From positions 1-59,791 of the forward strand of contig JAKIWQ010000007.1 of the NCBI GenBank assembly GCA_022749935.1: DNA of 59,791 nucleotides, in the 5' to 3' direction. Positions 1 through 7,515 of the stretch are shown piece by piece. The notes below the pieces were generated by a model. It was not told the origin of the DNA and made no database searches. It worked only from the letters and a program-made list of their open reading frames with translations. The translations under genes were made by a program, and so were the position numbers. Origin of the DNA: Thermoplasmata archaeon (GTDB lineage: Archaea > Thermoplasmatota > Thermoplasmata > Lutacidiplasmatales > UBA184). Within the stretch, counting starts at the first letter, position 1, and each line of letters opens with the position of its first letter.

Positions 1-2
1 CG

Positions 3-527
3 ATCGACCCCGCCGCGCTCCACCTGTTGAATCGGCCGAATCCCGCCCTTCAACAGGCGGCCGGCAACCCTTGGTTCTTCGTCGCGCTCTCGTTCGTGAT
101 CGGTGCGTTCGAGGAGACGATCTTCCGGGGATGGATCTTCGGGTTCTGGCGGAACCACTCCGGCTCCTGGCTGATCCCCGCCGTGGGGAGCAGCGCCCTG
201 TTTGCCGGTATTCACCTGTACTACGCTACGACCTACGGGGCCGCGGCACCGCTCATCTTCCCTACGCTTTTTCTTCTCGGATTTGCGTTCGCGGCCGCGT
301 ATCGGGCGTCGGGGGGGAACCTGGTCGTGGTCGCCCTCTTGCACGGCACCAACGACGCGACCGCCTTCCTCGGGATCGTCAACCCCACGCTCGGTCTCGG
401 GCTCCACTATCTGGTCATCCTCGTGGGAGCGGTGGTCGCTCTAGCCCTGTACTTGCGTCGCAGCGACCCGCCTCCGGGAGGCCTCCCCATCCTGGAGCGG
501 CCGTTCGACGGAGGGCCGGTTCGCTAG
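3..527 (+). CDS. CPBP family intramembrane metalloprotease (5' truncated)
   Basis: This is the C-terminal part of a CAAX-protease/bacteriocin-processing (CPBP, Abi) membrane protein. The frame is open to the first base of the window, so the start lies upstream; the TTG at 27 is only the first internal start-like codon. The diagnostic motifs are visible: an EExxxR motif (FEETIFRGW), a second histidine motif (FAGIHLYY) and a third motif with His and Asn (LLHGTNDATAF). These residues form the presumed intramembrane metal site of the family. At least three hydrophobic helices are present in the 174 visible residues; full family members are usually about 200-300 aa. The substrate cannot be told. 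The stop overlaps the end of the convergent VOC gene by 4 nt. Confidence 0.85.
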   Translation: MDPAALHLLNRPNPALQQAAGNPWFFVALSFVIGAFEETIFRGWIFGFWRNHSGSWLIPAVGSSALFAGIHLYYATTYGAAAPLIFPTLFLLGFAFAAAYRASGGNLVVVALLHGTNDATAFLGIVNPTLGLGLHYLVILVGAVVALALYLRRSDPPPGGLPILERPFDGGPVR

Positions 528-910
528 ACGCCGGGGCTCGGGATCAGCTCGACCCAGATTCCGTCCGGGCCTTCGTAGTACTCCAGGGCGACCTTCCCTC
601 GGTACCTCAGTTGGTCGACCCGTTTGGCCCCAGCGGCTCGGAGCTGGCGCGCCGCGGCCGGTAGGCTCGTGACGCGCATTCCGAGGTGGTCCAACCCCTC
701 ACCGGGGACGAACGGGGTCGCGTACTTCGAACCCCGGGGATACCAGTTGAGCTCGACGTGCTGGTGCGATACCGGGTCTTCCATCAGCACCCAGATCCCC
801 TTGTGGGCCATCGTGCCCCGGCGGACCTCCCGGAGGCCCAGCCCTTGGGTGAAGAAGCGGAGGGATCGTGGGAGGTGGGTGACCCGTATTCCGACGTAGT
901 CGACGTACAT
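524..910 (-). CDS. VOC/glyoxalase-superfamily protein
   Basis: A 128-aa protein with one vicinal-oxygen-chelate fold, made of two beta-alpha-beta-beta-beta halves. The first half begins YVGIRVTHLPRSLRFF and the second DHLGMRVTSLPAAARQL. It ends with the usual YYEGPDGIWVELI strand. Candidate metal ligands are His51 or His74 and the final Glu121; the exact set is uncertain, so the substrate (glyoxalase, dioxygenase or resistance type) cannot be assigned. The open frame extends further upstream but would run into the divergent CoA-binding gene. The ATG at 910 is preferred because the fold begins there and a box A (GGATTATCG, minus strand, 934-942) lies about 28 nt upstream, consistent with a leaderless mRNA. 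Confidence 0.8.
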   Translation of the reverse strand: MYVDYVGIRVTHLPRSLRFFTQGLGLREVRRGTMAHKGIWVLMEDPVSHQHVELNWYPRGSKYATPFVPGEGLDHLGMRVTSLPAAARQLRAAGAKRVDQLRYRGKVALEYYEGPDGIWVELIPSPGV

Positions 911-933
911 CCCGCGGGAGAGAACACCGTCGG

Positions 934-942
934 CGATAATCC
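934..942 (-). promoter_or_regulatory. Putative box A for the VOC gene
   Basis: The minus strand reads GGATTATCG, a TATA-like element centred 28 nt upstream of the ATG at 910. That spacing suits leaderless archaeal transcription and supports the short VOC start. Confidence 0.45.
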
Positions 943-994
943 TTGGGCCGTCCGACCCCGCTAGCATCATGTAACGGACCCGTGTGCCTCGCGC

Positions 995-1429
995 ATGCAC
1001 CCGACCGACGACGAGATACGACGGGTGCTCACATCGGCTCGGACGATCGCGATCGTCGGCCTTTCCGACAAGCCGGACCGGGATTCGAACGAGATCGCCC
1101 GGTACCTTCGGACCCAGGGCTACACTGTCCTCCCGGTAAATCCGATGGTGCCGGAAATCCTCGGGGAGACTTCCTACCCCAGCCTCACGGCCATCCCTCC
1201 GGATCGACGGGTCGACGTCGTGGACGTCTTTCGTCGCTCCGACCAGGTTCCGCCGCTCGTGGACGAGGCGATCGCGCGCGGCGTTCCGGTCGTGTGGATG
1301 CAATTGGGTGTCTCGAGCCCGGAGGCGACCGCGCGCGGACGAGCCCACGGGCTCACCGTGTTCGAGGACCTCTGCATCATGACGCAGCACCGCCGACTCC
1401 GGATCGGACCGGTTGGAGCGGGCCGATGA
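995..1429 (+). CDS. CoA-binding domain protein (YccU-like)
   Basis: A 144-aa stand-alone CoA-binding protein with a Rossmann-like fold. The family hallmark is near the N-terminus: an IAIVGLSDKPDRDS loop followed by a helix, then GYTVLPVNPMVPEILGE and the strand/loop VDVVDVFRRSDQVPPLVDEA. The region VVWMQLGVSSPEA, usual in this family, is present. Members bind CoA or acyl-CoA and are often paired with metabolic or acetyltransferase genes; no precise role is known for the stand-alone form. The stop codon overlaps the start of the next gene (ATGA), so the two are translationally coupled. Confidence 0.85.
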   Translation: MHPTDDEIRRVLTSARTIAIVGLSDKPDRDSNEIARYLRTQGYTVLPVNPMVPEILGETSYPSLTAIPPDRRVDVVDVFRRSDQVPPLVDEAIARGVPVVWMQLGVSSPEATARGRAHGLTVFEDLCIMTQHRRLRIGPVGAGR

Positions 1430-2331
1430 CCGGACCCGCCGGCCCCAGCCCGGCGGCTCCGTCGCCTCCGGCCGCCTCGTCGGCGCCGGCCGCGGGTGCG
1501 ACCCCTCCCACTCCGACCCCAGCAACACCCACGCCGCCGCCGACGACTCGCCCGACGGTCACACCGGGAGCAGCTCCGGTCCCTTCCCCACACCCCGTCC
1601 CTCGGACGGAGGCCGTGAGGGACTCCGGGGTCGTGCGATGGGATTCAGTTCGTGCTCTCACGTGGGTGGCCGAGGGAGCGGTGAAGGTCACGGGCGAGGT
1701 CGACGTGGGCACCGGGACGATCCTGGGGGCCCTCTCCGTCGGCGGATCGCTCCGTGCCGACTCGTTCGATTGCCGGGGGCCGCTCGACGTCGAGGGTACC
1801 GTCACCGTCACCGGTCCCTTCTCGTTGGAGGGTCCCACCCATCTGGTCGGGGCGGTCCACGCGGGTCGGGCCACGTTCTCCGGCACGACCCGCTCCGCTC
1901 GGGACATCTCGGTGGACGGAATTCTCACGGTCCATGGCCACTTCGCCGCCCCTTCCCTGCACGTAGGAGAATTGCGCGTCGACGGGGCGCTCGACATCCC
2001 CGGGGAGATCGAGGCGGTGAACGTGGACGTGCGGATCCGAAAACCCAGCCGGCTCGGGACGATCCGGGCGCGCTCGGTCCGCCTTGTCCGCCAGGGACCG
2101 AACCCGGTCGAGCGGGTGCTCGGACGTGCCCCCCCTCCGGCCGTCGTTCGAATCGAGGCGGGGCGGGTCGAGTTGGAGGGCGTGGAGGTCGCGTTCGTAC
2201 GATCCCCCGAGATCGTCCTCGGCCGGGACGCTCAGGTCACCGAGTTCGAAGGCACGATCACTCGGCGTCACCCGACGGCCCGCGTGGGTCCGGAGTCGAG
2301 GTCCGCGCCGCCCCACGGCCTCTCGCGGTAG
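1426..2331 (+). CDS. Bactofilin-like polymer-forming beta-helix protein
   Basis: This 301-aa protein starts at an ATG inside the ATGA overlap with the CoA-binding gene. Residues about 1-70 are almost entirely Pro, Ala, Thr and Ser, a disordered linker. Residues about 80-280 are a right-handed beta-helix pattern of short strands spaced by Gly/Asp turns (for example VKVTGEVDVGTG, LSVGGSLRADSF, LDVEGTVTVTGP). This matches bactofilin/DUF583 proteins, which polymerise without nucleotide. No transmembrane segment or signal peptide is obvious, so it should be cytosolic or membrane-peripheral. It could instead be another beta-helix protein with no filament function; the fold is clearer than the role. 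Confidence 0.65.
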   Translation: MTGPAGPSPAAPSPPAASSAPAAGATPPTPTPATPTPPPTTRPTVTPGAAPVPSPHPVPRTEAVRDSGVVRWDSVRALTWVAEGAVKVTGEVDVGTGTILGALSVGGSLRADSFDCRGPLDVEGTVTVTGPFSLEGPTHLVGAVHAGRATFSGTTRSARDISVDGILTVHGHFAAPSLHVGELRVDGALDIPGEIEAVNVDVRIRKPSRLGTIRARSVRLVRQGPNPVERVLGRAPPPAVVRIEAGRVELEGVEVAFVRSPEIVLGRDAQVTEFEGTITRRHPTARVGPESRSAPPHGLSR

Positions 2332-2344
2332 GGCGCCCGGCCCG

Positions 2345-2352
2345 CTTTTATC
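2345..2352 (+). promoter_or_regulatory. Putative box A for ileS
   Basis: CTTTTATC stands out in GC-rich surroundings, centred about 29 nt before the ATG at 2378. This is consistent with a leaderless ileS mRNA. Confidence 0.6.
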
Positions 2353-2377
2353 TCCCGGCTGCGCGTCCGAACCGTCC

Positions 2378-5341
2378 ATGGTCCCCGAGGAGGTGAGCGT
2401 CGGCACCCCCTCCGCCCGGTCGATCCAGGATCGGGTGCTCGAGTACTGGGAGCGGTCGGGCGTCGTGGCCCGGGCGCTCGAGCTTCCGGGGTCGGGGCCC
2501 GTCTTCCGATTCACCGAAGGTCCTCCGACGGCGAACGGCGCCCCCCACGTCGGGCACCTGTGCTCTCGCACGTTCAAAGACCTGCAACTTCGGTACCGCC
2601 GGATGCGGGGCGACCGCGTCATCTCGATGATGGGAGGCTGGGATTGTCATGGACTCCCCGTCGAGCTCGAGATCGAAAAACGCCACGGACTGAAATCCAA
2701 AAAGGAGATTGAGACCTACGGCGTCGAGCGATTCTGCGAGGAGTGTCGGGTCGGCACCCTCGCCGTCGCGGACGTCTGGCGGGAGATGAGCCGACGCCTC
2801 GGATACTGGCTCGACTACGACCACGCCTACCGGACGATGGACGCGCCGTACATCGAGAGCGTCTGGTGGTCGCTGAAGACGCTCTTCGACCGGGGGCTCC
2901 TCGAGAAAGGCCACTACGTCCTCCCGTACTGCCCCCGATGCGAGACGCCGCTGGCCTCGCACGAAGTGGCGCAGGGGCACCGGGAGGCGACCGACCCCTC
3001 GGTCACGGTGCGCTTCCCGCTCCCCGCGGCCCCCCACCCCCGCGACCTCCTCGTGTGGACCACCACCCCGTGGACCCTTCCGGCGAACCTCCTCGTGGCC
3101 GTCCGGCCGGACCTCGAGTATGCGGTCGTCGAAGACGATCGGGGCGGGGAGGTCGTGTTGGCGTCCGTGGCCATCCCTCGGTATTTCCCCGGGACTCCCA
3201 CCGTACGAGAGCGGATGTCGGGTCGGGCCCTCGCCGGCCAGACGTATCGTCCCCCGTTCGACTCCGCGGGCCCGGGCGCCGGACGCTACCGCATCGTGCT
3301 GGACGAGTTCGTCACCGCCGAGGACGGGACCGGGATCGTCCACGTCGCCCCGAGCTTCGGGCCGGAGGACCAGCGGGTCGGAGCGCGGGAAAAGGTCGGA
3401 GTGTTCGACCCGCTCGACAGCCGCGGAGTCTTTGGCGACGAGGTCCCGCTCGTCCGGGGACGCTTCTTCAAGGCGGCGGACCCGATCCTCACCAAGGACC
3501 TCGCCGGTCGCGACCTCCTCTTTCGGTCCGAGACGGTCCGCCACACCTACCCGTTCTGCTGGCGGTGCGACACCCCCCTCCTCTACCGGGCGATCGACTC
3601 CTGGTTCGTCCGAACGTCCCGATTCACCGAGGCCCTGCAGCGGAACAACGGGACGGTGCACTGGGTCCCGGCCCACCTGCGCGACGGGCGGTTCGGCAAC
3701 TTCCTCACGGAGGCCAAGGACTGGGCCGTCTCGCGCAATCGGTACTGGGGGACGCCGCTCCCCATCTGGGTCTGCCCTCAGGGTCACGTGACCTGCGTAG
3801 GGAGTTTTTCGGAGCTCGCCCGCTACAACGAGGCCCCGCTCCCCGACGGCTTCGACCCCCATCGGGTGCAGACCGACCGGATCGTGTTCCCGTGCCCCCA
3901 CTGCCGGGAGCCGAGCCGAAGGGAACCGTACACGATCGACGCGTGGTACGACAGCGGCTCGGCCCCGTTCGCCCAGTTCCACCACCCGTTCGAGCCGAGC
4001 GCGTTCGACCCGAAGGCACCGCTCGACCACGTGGCGGAGGGCCTCGACCAGACGCGGGGATGGTTCTACACCATGCTCGTCCTCTCGACCGCCCTCTTCG
4101 ACCGACCGGCCTACCGCTCCTCGCTCACGCACGGGATGGTCCTCGACGAATCCGGCCGGAAGATGTCGAAGTCGAAAGGTAACGTCCTCGACCCGATCGC
4201 TCTCCTCGAAAAGGTCGGCGCCGACCCCGTCCGATGGACCCTCCTCTCGGTCGACTTCACCGAACCGATGCGACTCGGCGAGACGACCATCCAGAAGACC
4301 GCGGGTCGAACGCTCGGCACGCTGGCCAACCTCGTCGTCTTCCACCGGGAGAACGCCCGGGCCGACCTCCTCCCGCCCCGGTGGGTCCGACCGACGCCGA
4401 CCGCGGTGCTCGACCGATGGGTCCTCTCCCGATTGGAGGGGACCCGGGTCGCGGTCGAGGCGGCCCTCGACTCCTACGACCCGCGGCCCGGCGTCACCGC
4501 CCTGCGGGGTCTCGTGGACGACGTCTCGACCTGGTACGTTCGTCGATCGCGGCCGAGGTTCTGGGGCACAACCTCCCCGGAGGACCGCCGGGCCGCGCAC
4601 GACACGCTCTCCTACGTGTTGTTGAGTCTAGCCGGACTGATCGCGCCCCTCCTCCCGTTCACCGCCGAATGGGTGCACCAGGAGGTCGGCGAGCTCGGGT
4701 TCGGAGACCGGGACCGGTCGGTCCACCTCGCCCCCTGGGCCGGCGAGTTGGCCGCGCGCGACCTCTCCCTCGAAGCGGGGATGTCGGAGGTCCGCTCGCT
4801 GGTCGAAGTCGGCCGGGAACTCCGCCAGCGGGCCGAGGTGAAGGCCCGGATCCCCCTCGAAGAGTTTGTCGTCTTTGGCGATGCGTCGACCGCGCTCGCG
4901 GGGCTGGGTCCGGAAGGAGAGCTCCTCCTTGTCGATGAGTTGAACGTCAAGCGATTGCGGCGGCGGCCTACCTACCGAGCGGACGACTTCCCCGAAGGCG
5001 AGTGGGTCGTCCGGGAGGAGGGAGGGGGGGTCCTGGCCGCCCTCCCCCGTCACCCGACGCCCGAACTCCGAGCGGAAGGACTCTACCGGGAAGTGGCCCG
5101 TCGGCTCCAGCAGACCCGCAAGGAACTGGGGCTCCGCCCCACCGACCATGTGGAACTGACCCTGGCCGCGCGAGGGGAGTTGTTCCAGGCGCTCGCGCCC
5201 CGGCAAGACGCGCTCGCCCGGGACCTGCTCGCCGACCGGCTGGTGCTCGAGGAAGGGATGCTGGCGGACGCGGCCGATGTCCGCCGATGGGACCTGGACG
5301 GACTCGAGTTCAGCGCCCGGCTGGTCCGACGGGCGGCGTAG
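2378..5341 (+). CDS. ileS: Isoleucyl-tRNA synthetase
   Basis: A 987-aa class I aminoacyl-tRNA synthetase that charges tRNA-Ile with isoleucine in the cytosol. The HIGH signature is HVGH (57-60), preceded by PPTANGAP; the KMSKS loop is KMSKS (595-599). The CP1 editing domain is marked by WTTTPWTLPAN. The tRNA-binding C-terminal region contains WYVRRSRPRFW. Cysteine pairs in the CP insert (CPQG, CPHC) look like zinc ligands. Length and composition fit the archaeal/eukaryotic subtype. The frame is open much further upstream, but the ATG at 2378 is chosen because homology starts there and a box A lies about 29 nt before it. The last 32 nt overlap the convergent AMMECR1 gene. Confidence 0.96.
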   Translation: MVPEEVSVGTPSARSIQDRVLEYWERSGVVARALELPGSGPVFRFTEGPPTANGAPHVGHLCSRTFKDLQLRYRRMRGDRVISMMGGWDCHGLPVELEIEKRHGLKSKKEIETYGVERFCEECRVGTLAVADVWREMSRRLGYWLDYDHAYRTMDAPYIESVWWSLKTLFDRGLLEKGHYVLPYCPRCETPLASHEVAQGHREATDPSVTVRFPLPAAPHPRDLLVWTTTPWTLPANLLVAVRPDLEYAVVEDDRGGEVVLASVAIPRYFPGTPTVRERMSGRALAGQTYRPPFDSAGPGAGRYRIVLDEFVTAEDGTGIVHVAPSFGPEDQRVGAREKVGVFDPLDSRGVFGDEVPLVRGRFFKAADPILTKDLAGRDLLFRSETVRHTYPFCWRCDTPLLYRAIDSWFVRTSRFTEALQRNNGTVHWVPAHLRDGRFGNFLTEAKDWAVSRNRYWGTPLPIWVCPQGHVTCVGSFSELARYNEAPLPDGFDPHRVQTDRIVFPCPHCREPSRREPYTIDAWYDSGSAPFAQFHHPFEPSAFDPKAPLDHVAEGLDQTRGWFYTMLVLSTALFDRPAYRSSLTHGMVLDESGRKMSKSKGNVLDPIALLEKVGADPVRWTLLSVDFTEPMRLGETTIQKTAGRTLGTLANLVVFHRENARADLLPPRWVRPTPTAVLDRWVLSRLEGTRVAVEAALDSYDPRPGVTALRGLVDDVSTWYVRRSRPRFWGTTSPEDRRAAHDTLSYVLLSLAGLIAPLLPFTAEWVHQEVGELGFGDRDRSVHLAPWAGELAARDLSLEAGMSEVRSLVEVGRELRQRAEVKARIPLEEFVVFGDASTALAGLGPEGELLLVDELNVKRLRRRPTYRADDFPEGEWVVREEGGGVLAALPRHPTPELRAEGLYREVARRLQQTRKELGLRPTDHVELTLAARGELFQALAPRQDALARDLLADRLVLEEGMLADAADVRRWDLDGLEFSARLVRRAA

Positions 5342-5966
5342 ACGGGGGGGCTTCGCCCTCCACCTCGCCCCGGGGTTGCCGCTCGGCGAACCACTCGGCC
5401 TCGAATCGTCGCACCCGAACCCCGGGGTCACGCCACGCCCCGCGGGGGAGGCCGGCCTTCTCGCACGTTCCGGCCAAGAGCTCCTCGGCGTCCCAGCCTT
5501 GCTCGGTCGCCACCTGGGGGAGGAGCAGTCCGCTTCGCCCGAACCCTTCCACGATGAGGCCGTCCCTTCCGGTCCGGATGGCGGCGATGGTGGCCGCTGG
5601 GGTGCCCGAGGCTACGGCCACAGGCGGGGTCAGGATGGAGACTTCGAGGATGAGATGCGCCAGCTCCGCGCGATCCACCGGCGGAAAGCGCGGGTCCTCC
5701 GTGGCCGCCGCCACCGCGACTTCCGAGATCGCTTCTCCGAGAGGACGGACGGGCAGGGGGAAGCCGATGCACCCGCGCAACTCGCGCGTCGGGTACCGTC
5801 GCAGCGTTACGAACACGCCTCGCGGTTCCCGAAACATCGGCGGGAGGTCTCCCGTGCGGCCTGCGTCAGTACCGTGCGAGCCGTCCGGGTTGAGGGCATT
5901 TTCAATCGCGGCCCGGGCGAGCCGCACCGACCGTTCGCCGTCCGTCCGAGAGATCACGGGGCCCAC
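5310..5966 (-). CDS. AMMECR1-domain protein
   Basis: A 218-aa protein of the AMMECR1 family (TIGR00296), conserved in archaea and eukaryotes and of unknown biochemical function. The six-residue hallmark LRGCIG is present within RELRGCIGFPLPVRPL. Other family features follow: DPRFPPV, VSILTPPV, GLIVEGFGRSGLLLPQVA, and the end CEKAGLPRGAW. The start is GTG at 5966 or the TTG one codon earlier; no ATG is available. It shares its upstream region with the divergent L40e gene. Its 3' end runs 32 nt into ileS on the opposite strand. The C-terminus carries a short Pro/Glu-rich extension. Confidence 0.88.
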   Translation of the reverse strand: MGPVISRTDGERSVRLARAAIENALNPDGSHGTDAGRTGDLPPMFREPRGVFVTLRRYPTRELRGCIGFPLPVRPLGEAISEVAVAAATEDPRFPPVDRAELAHLILEVSILTPPVAVASGTPAATIAAIRTGRDGLIVEGFGRSGLLLPQVATEQGWDAEELLAGTCEKAGLPRGAWRDPGVRVRRFEAEWFAERQPRGEVEGEAPPSTPPVGPAGR

Positions 5967-6010
5967 CAAGGGGCTCGCCGAGAAAGCCGCTTCGTGGCGA
6001 GGGGACTTCG

Positions 6011-6018
6011 CTTTTATA
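6011..6018. promoter_or_regulatory. Putative bidirectional box A between AMMECR1 and L40e
   Basis: CTTTTATA on the plus strand is TATAAAAG on the minus strand. It lies about 29 nt before the L40e ATG (6044) and about 45 nt before the AMMECR1 start, so it may serve both genes. Confidence 0.6.
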
Positions 6019-6043
6019 GGACGGGGAGGGTCCCCCGCCTCCC

Positions 6044-6196
6044 ATGCCGTTTCCGGAGGCGGTCGAGCGACTGCTCAACAAGAAGATCTGCATGAACTGC
6101 TCGGCCCGGAACCCTCCCAAAGCCGTCCAGTGCCGGCGGTGTGGCTATCACGGCCTTCGGGTGAAATCCCGCGAGCGGTCCGGCAAGACCGCATAG
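6044..6196 (+). CDS. rpl40e: Large-subunit ribosomal protein eL40 (L40e)
   Basis: A 50-aa ribosomal protein. Translation begins [19 protein letters not shown] and contains a zinc finger of the form C16-x2-C19-x10-C30-x2-C33, followed by the basic segment [13 protein letters not shown]. This is the size and composition of archaeal L40e, which binds the large ribosomal subunit near the elongation-factor site. The box A at 6011-6018 implies a leaderless or nearly leaderless transcript. It ends 10 nt before the convergent glycosyltransferase stop. Confidence 0.95.
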   Translation: MPFPEAVERLLNKKICMNCSARNPPKAVQCRRCGYHGLRVKSRERSGKTA

Positions 6197-6205
6197 GTCT
6201 CGAGT

Positions 6206-7000
6206 TTACGCCGGGGGCGCGCCCGCCTCGCGATCTCGCCCGAACGGGGTCGGGGCGCCCAACTTCAGTTCCCGCGCGACCGCGAGCCTCTTTTGCACGA
6301 GAAAAAGGAGGTTCGAGAGACCGTCCCGCCAGGTCGACAATTTCGGCGAGCCCCAACGCTCGCCGTACCGGATCGGCACTTCGACGACCTTCAGGCCCCG
6401 GAGGAACGCTTCGATCTTCAGCTCCTCGCTGAACGCCATCCCGTCCTGGGTGAGCGCGACCCGGTCGAGGACTTTCCGCCGGAACACCCAGAAACCGGAT
6501 TGGCTGTCGAGCAGGGTCCGGGCGGGCATCTCGTGGAGGTAGTGGTGGTAGGCGACCCGCAAGAGCGTGTTGAGGACCCGGTTCCCGATCTGGTGCTCGG
6601 TCGTCATGGCCCGGCGGTCAAGGAACGCCATCCGATTTCCCGTCAGGAAGTCGACCCCTTCGTCTAGCAGCTTCCGCACGAACCGGGGGATCTCTTCGAC
6701 CGGGTAGGTCCCGTCGCCGTCCGACGTCGCGATGACCTCCCCGTGGGTCGCCGCGAACCCGGTCTTGTACGCCCGCCCGTATCCCTTCCGTCGCTCGACC
6801 AGGACACGCGCCCCCTCGCGGGCCGCCCGGTCGGCCGTCCCGTCGGTCGAGCCTCCGTCCACGACCAGGATCTCCCATTCGATAGGGTCGTTCCGGAACA
6901 GCGTCGCGTTCGCCTCGGCGGCGGCCGACCGGAACGTCCGAAGGACCTCCCCGATCGACCCGCCCTCGTTAAGGGTCGGAATCACGAGGGAGGCGCGCAT
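6206..7000 (-). CDS. GT2 glycosyltransferase, dolichyl-phosphate-sugar synthase type
   Basis: A 264-aa GT-A fold enzyme resembling the catalytic domain of dolichyl-phosphate mannose/glucose synthases. It begins RASLVIPTLNEGGSI, has the nucleotide-binding VVDGGSTDGT and a metal-binding acidic motif SDGDGTYP. No transmembrane helix follows, so it is the short, peripheral form. It probably moves a sugar from a nucleotide sugar to a polyprenyl phosphate at the cytoplasmic membrane face. That donor would be needed to N-glycosylate the sequon-rich surface proteins in the right half of the window (inference). The ATG at 7000 is chosen over an upstream TTG because the GT2 fold starts there and a box A lies about 27 nt upstream. 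Confidence 0.87.
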   Translation of the reverse strand: MRASLVIPTLNEGGSIGEVLRTFRSAAAEANATLFRNDPIEWEILVVDGGSTDGTADRAAREGARVLVERRKGYGRAYKTGFAATHGEVIATSDGDGTYPVEEIPRFVRKLLDEGVDFLTGNRMAFLDRRAMTTEHQIGNRVLNTLLRVAYHHYLHEMPARTLLDSQSGFWVFRRKVLDRVALTQDGMAFSEELKIEAFLRGLKVVEVPIRYGERWGSPKLSTWRDGLSNLLFLVQKRLAVARELKLGAPTPFGRDREAGAPPA

Positions 7001-7024
7001 CGTCCGAGGAGGGGTTGGCCACCT

Positions 7025-7030
7025 CTTTAA
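7025..7030. promoter_or_regulatory. Putative bidirectional box A, glycosyltransferase/archease
   Basis: CTTTAA (TTAAAG on the minus strand) is centred at about 7027.5. The glycosyltransferase ATG is 27 nt away on one side; the ACG proposed as archease start is 27 nt away on the other. Confidence 0.5.
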
Positions 7031-7054
7031 CCCCTCCCGACCCATCCGCGCGCC

Positions 7055-7501
7055 ACGTCGCGGCGGGGTTCCACCGGCGCCCGCGCCCGCCGTTGGGGCC
7101 AGTTCCCGACCACCGCCGACGTCGGCATCTGGGCGAGCGGGCCGAACGCGGAAGCGCTGCTCGAAGGGCTCGGCCTCGGCCTCTTCGCGCTCATGACCGA
7201 CTTGCGGCGGGTGCGACCGACCGAGGAGCGGGCCGTCAGCGCCTCAGGGGATGACCCGCCCGCGCTGGTCGTGGCCTTCCTCTCCCAACTCCTCCTCCTC
7301 CACGAGCACGACCACTTTCTCGTCCGCCGGATCGAGGTGCGAGCCCTCGGCGCTCCCCCGACCGCGCTCGTGGCCCGGGTCGAGGGGGAACCGTTCGACG
7401 CCTCCCGCCACGCCGCCCGGACCGAGGTGAAGGCGATCACCCTGCACGCCCTCGTCTTTGACGCGGCGCGGGGTCAGGCCCGGGTCATCGTCGATATCTA
7501 G
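7055..7501 (+). CDS. Archease (tRNA-splicing ligase RtcB cofactor), start codon unusual
   Basis: About 148 aa. Archease activates the RNA ligase RtcB in tRNA splicing and repair. The N-terminal signature is present as TTADVGIWASG (family HTADVG), followed by the helix AEALLEGLGLGLFALMTD. The C-terminal signature VKAITLHALVFD is close to the family VKAxTxH motif. The frame is closed by a stop at 7028-7030, and no ATG, GTG or TTG occurs before the TADVG motif. The first usable one, ATG 7193, would delete that motif. I place the start at the ACG at 7055 because it lies 27 nt from the bidirectional box A, where a leaderless start should fall. A sequence error or another non-canonical codon is possible. 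Confidence 0.72.
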   Translation, partial: TSRRGSTGARARRWGQFPTTADVGIWASGPNAEALLEGLGLGLFALMTDLRRVRPTEERAVSASGDDPPALVVAFLSQLLLLHEHDHFLVRRIEVRALGAPPTALVARVEGEPFDASRHAARTEVKAITLHALVFDAARGQARVIVDI

Positions 7502-7515
7502 GGCGTCCGACCCGG

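Noticed and set aside
105-610. Thought of reading the large N-terminal domain of the surface giants as thermopsin-type peptidases common in Thermoplasmata.
   Set aside because: I could not find a thermopsin-like catalytic pattern; the coordinates given are residue-scale only, and the shared features are limited to sequons and generic beta-rich composition.
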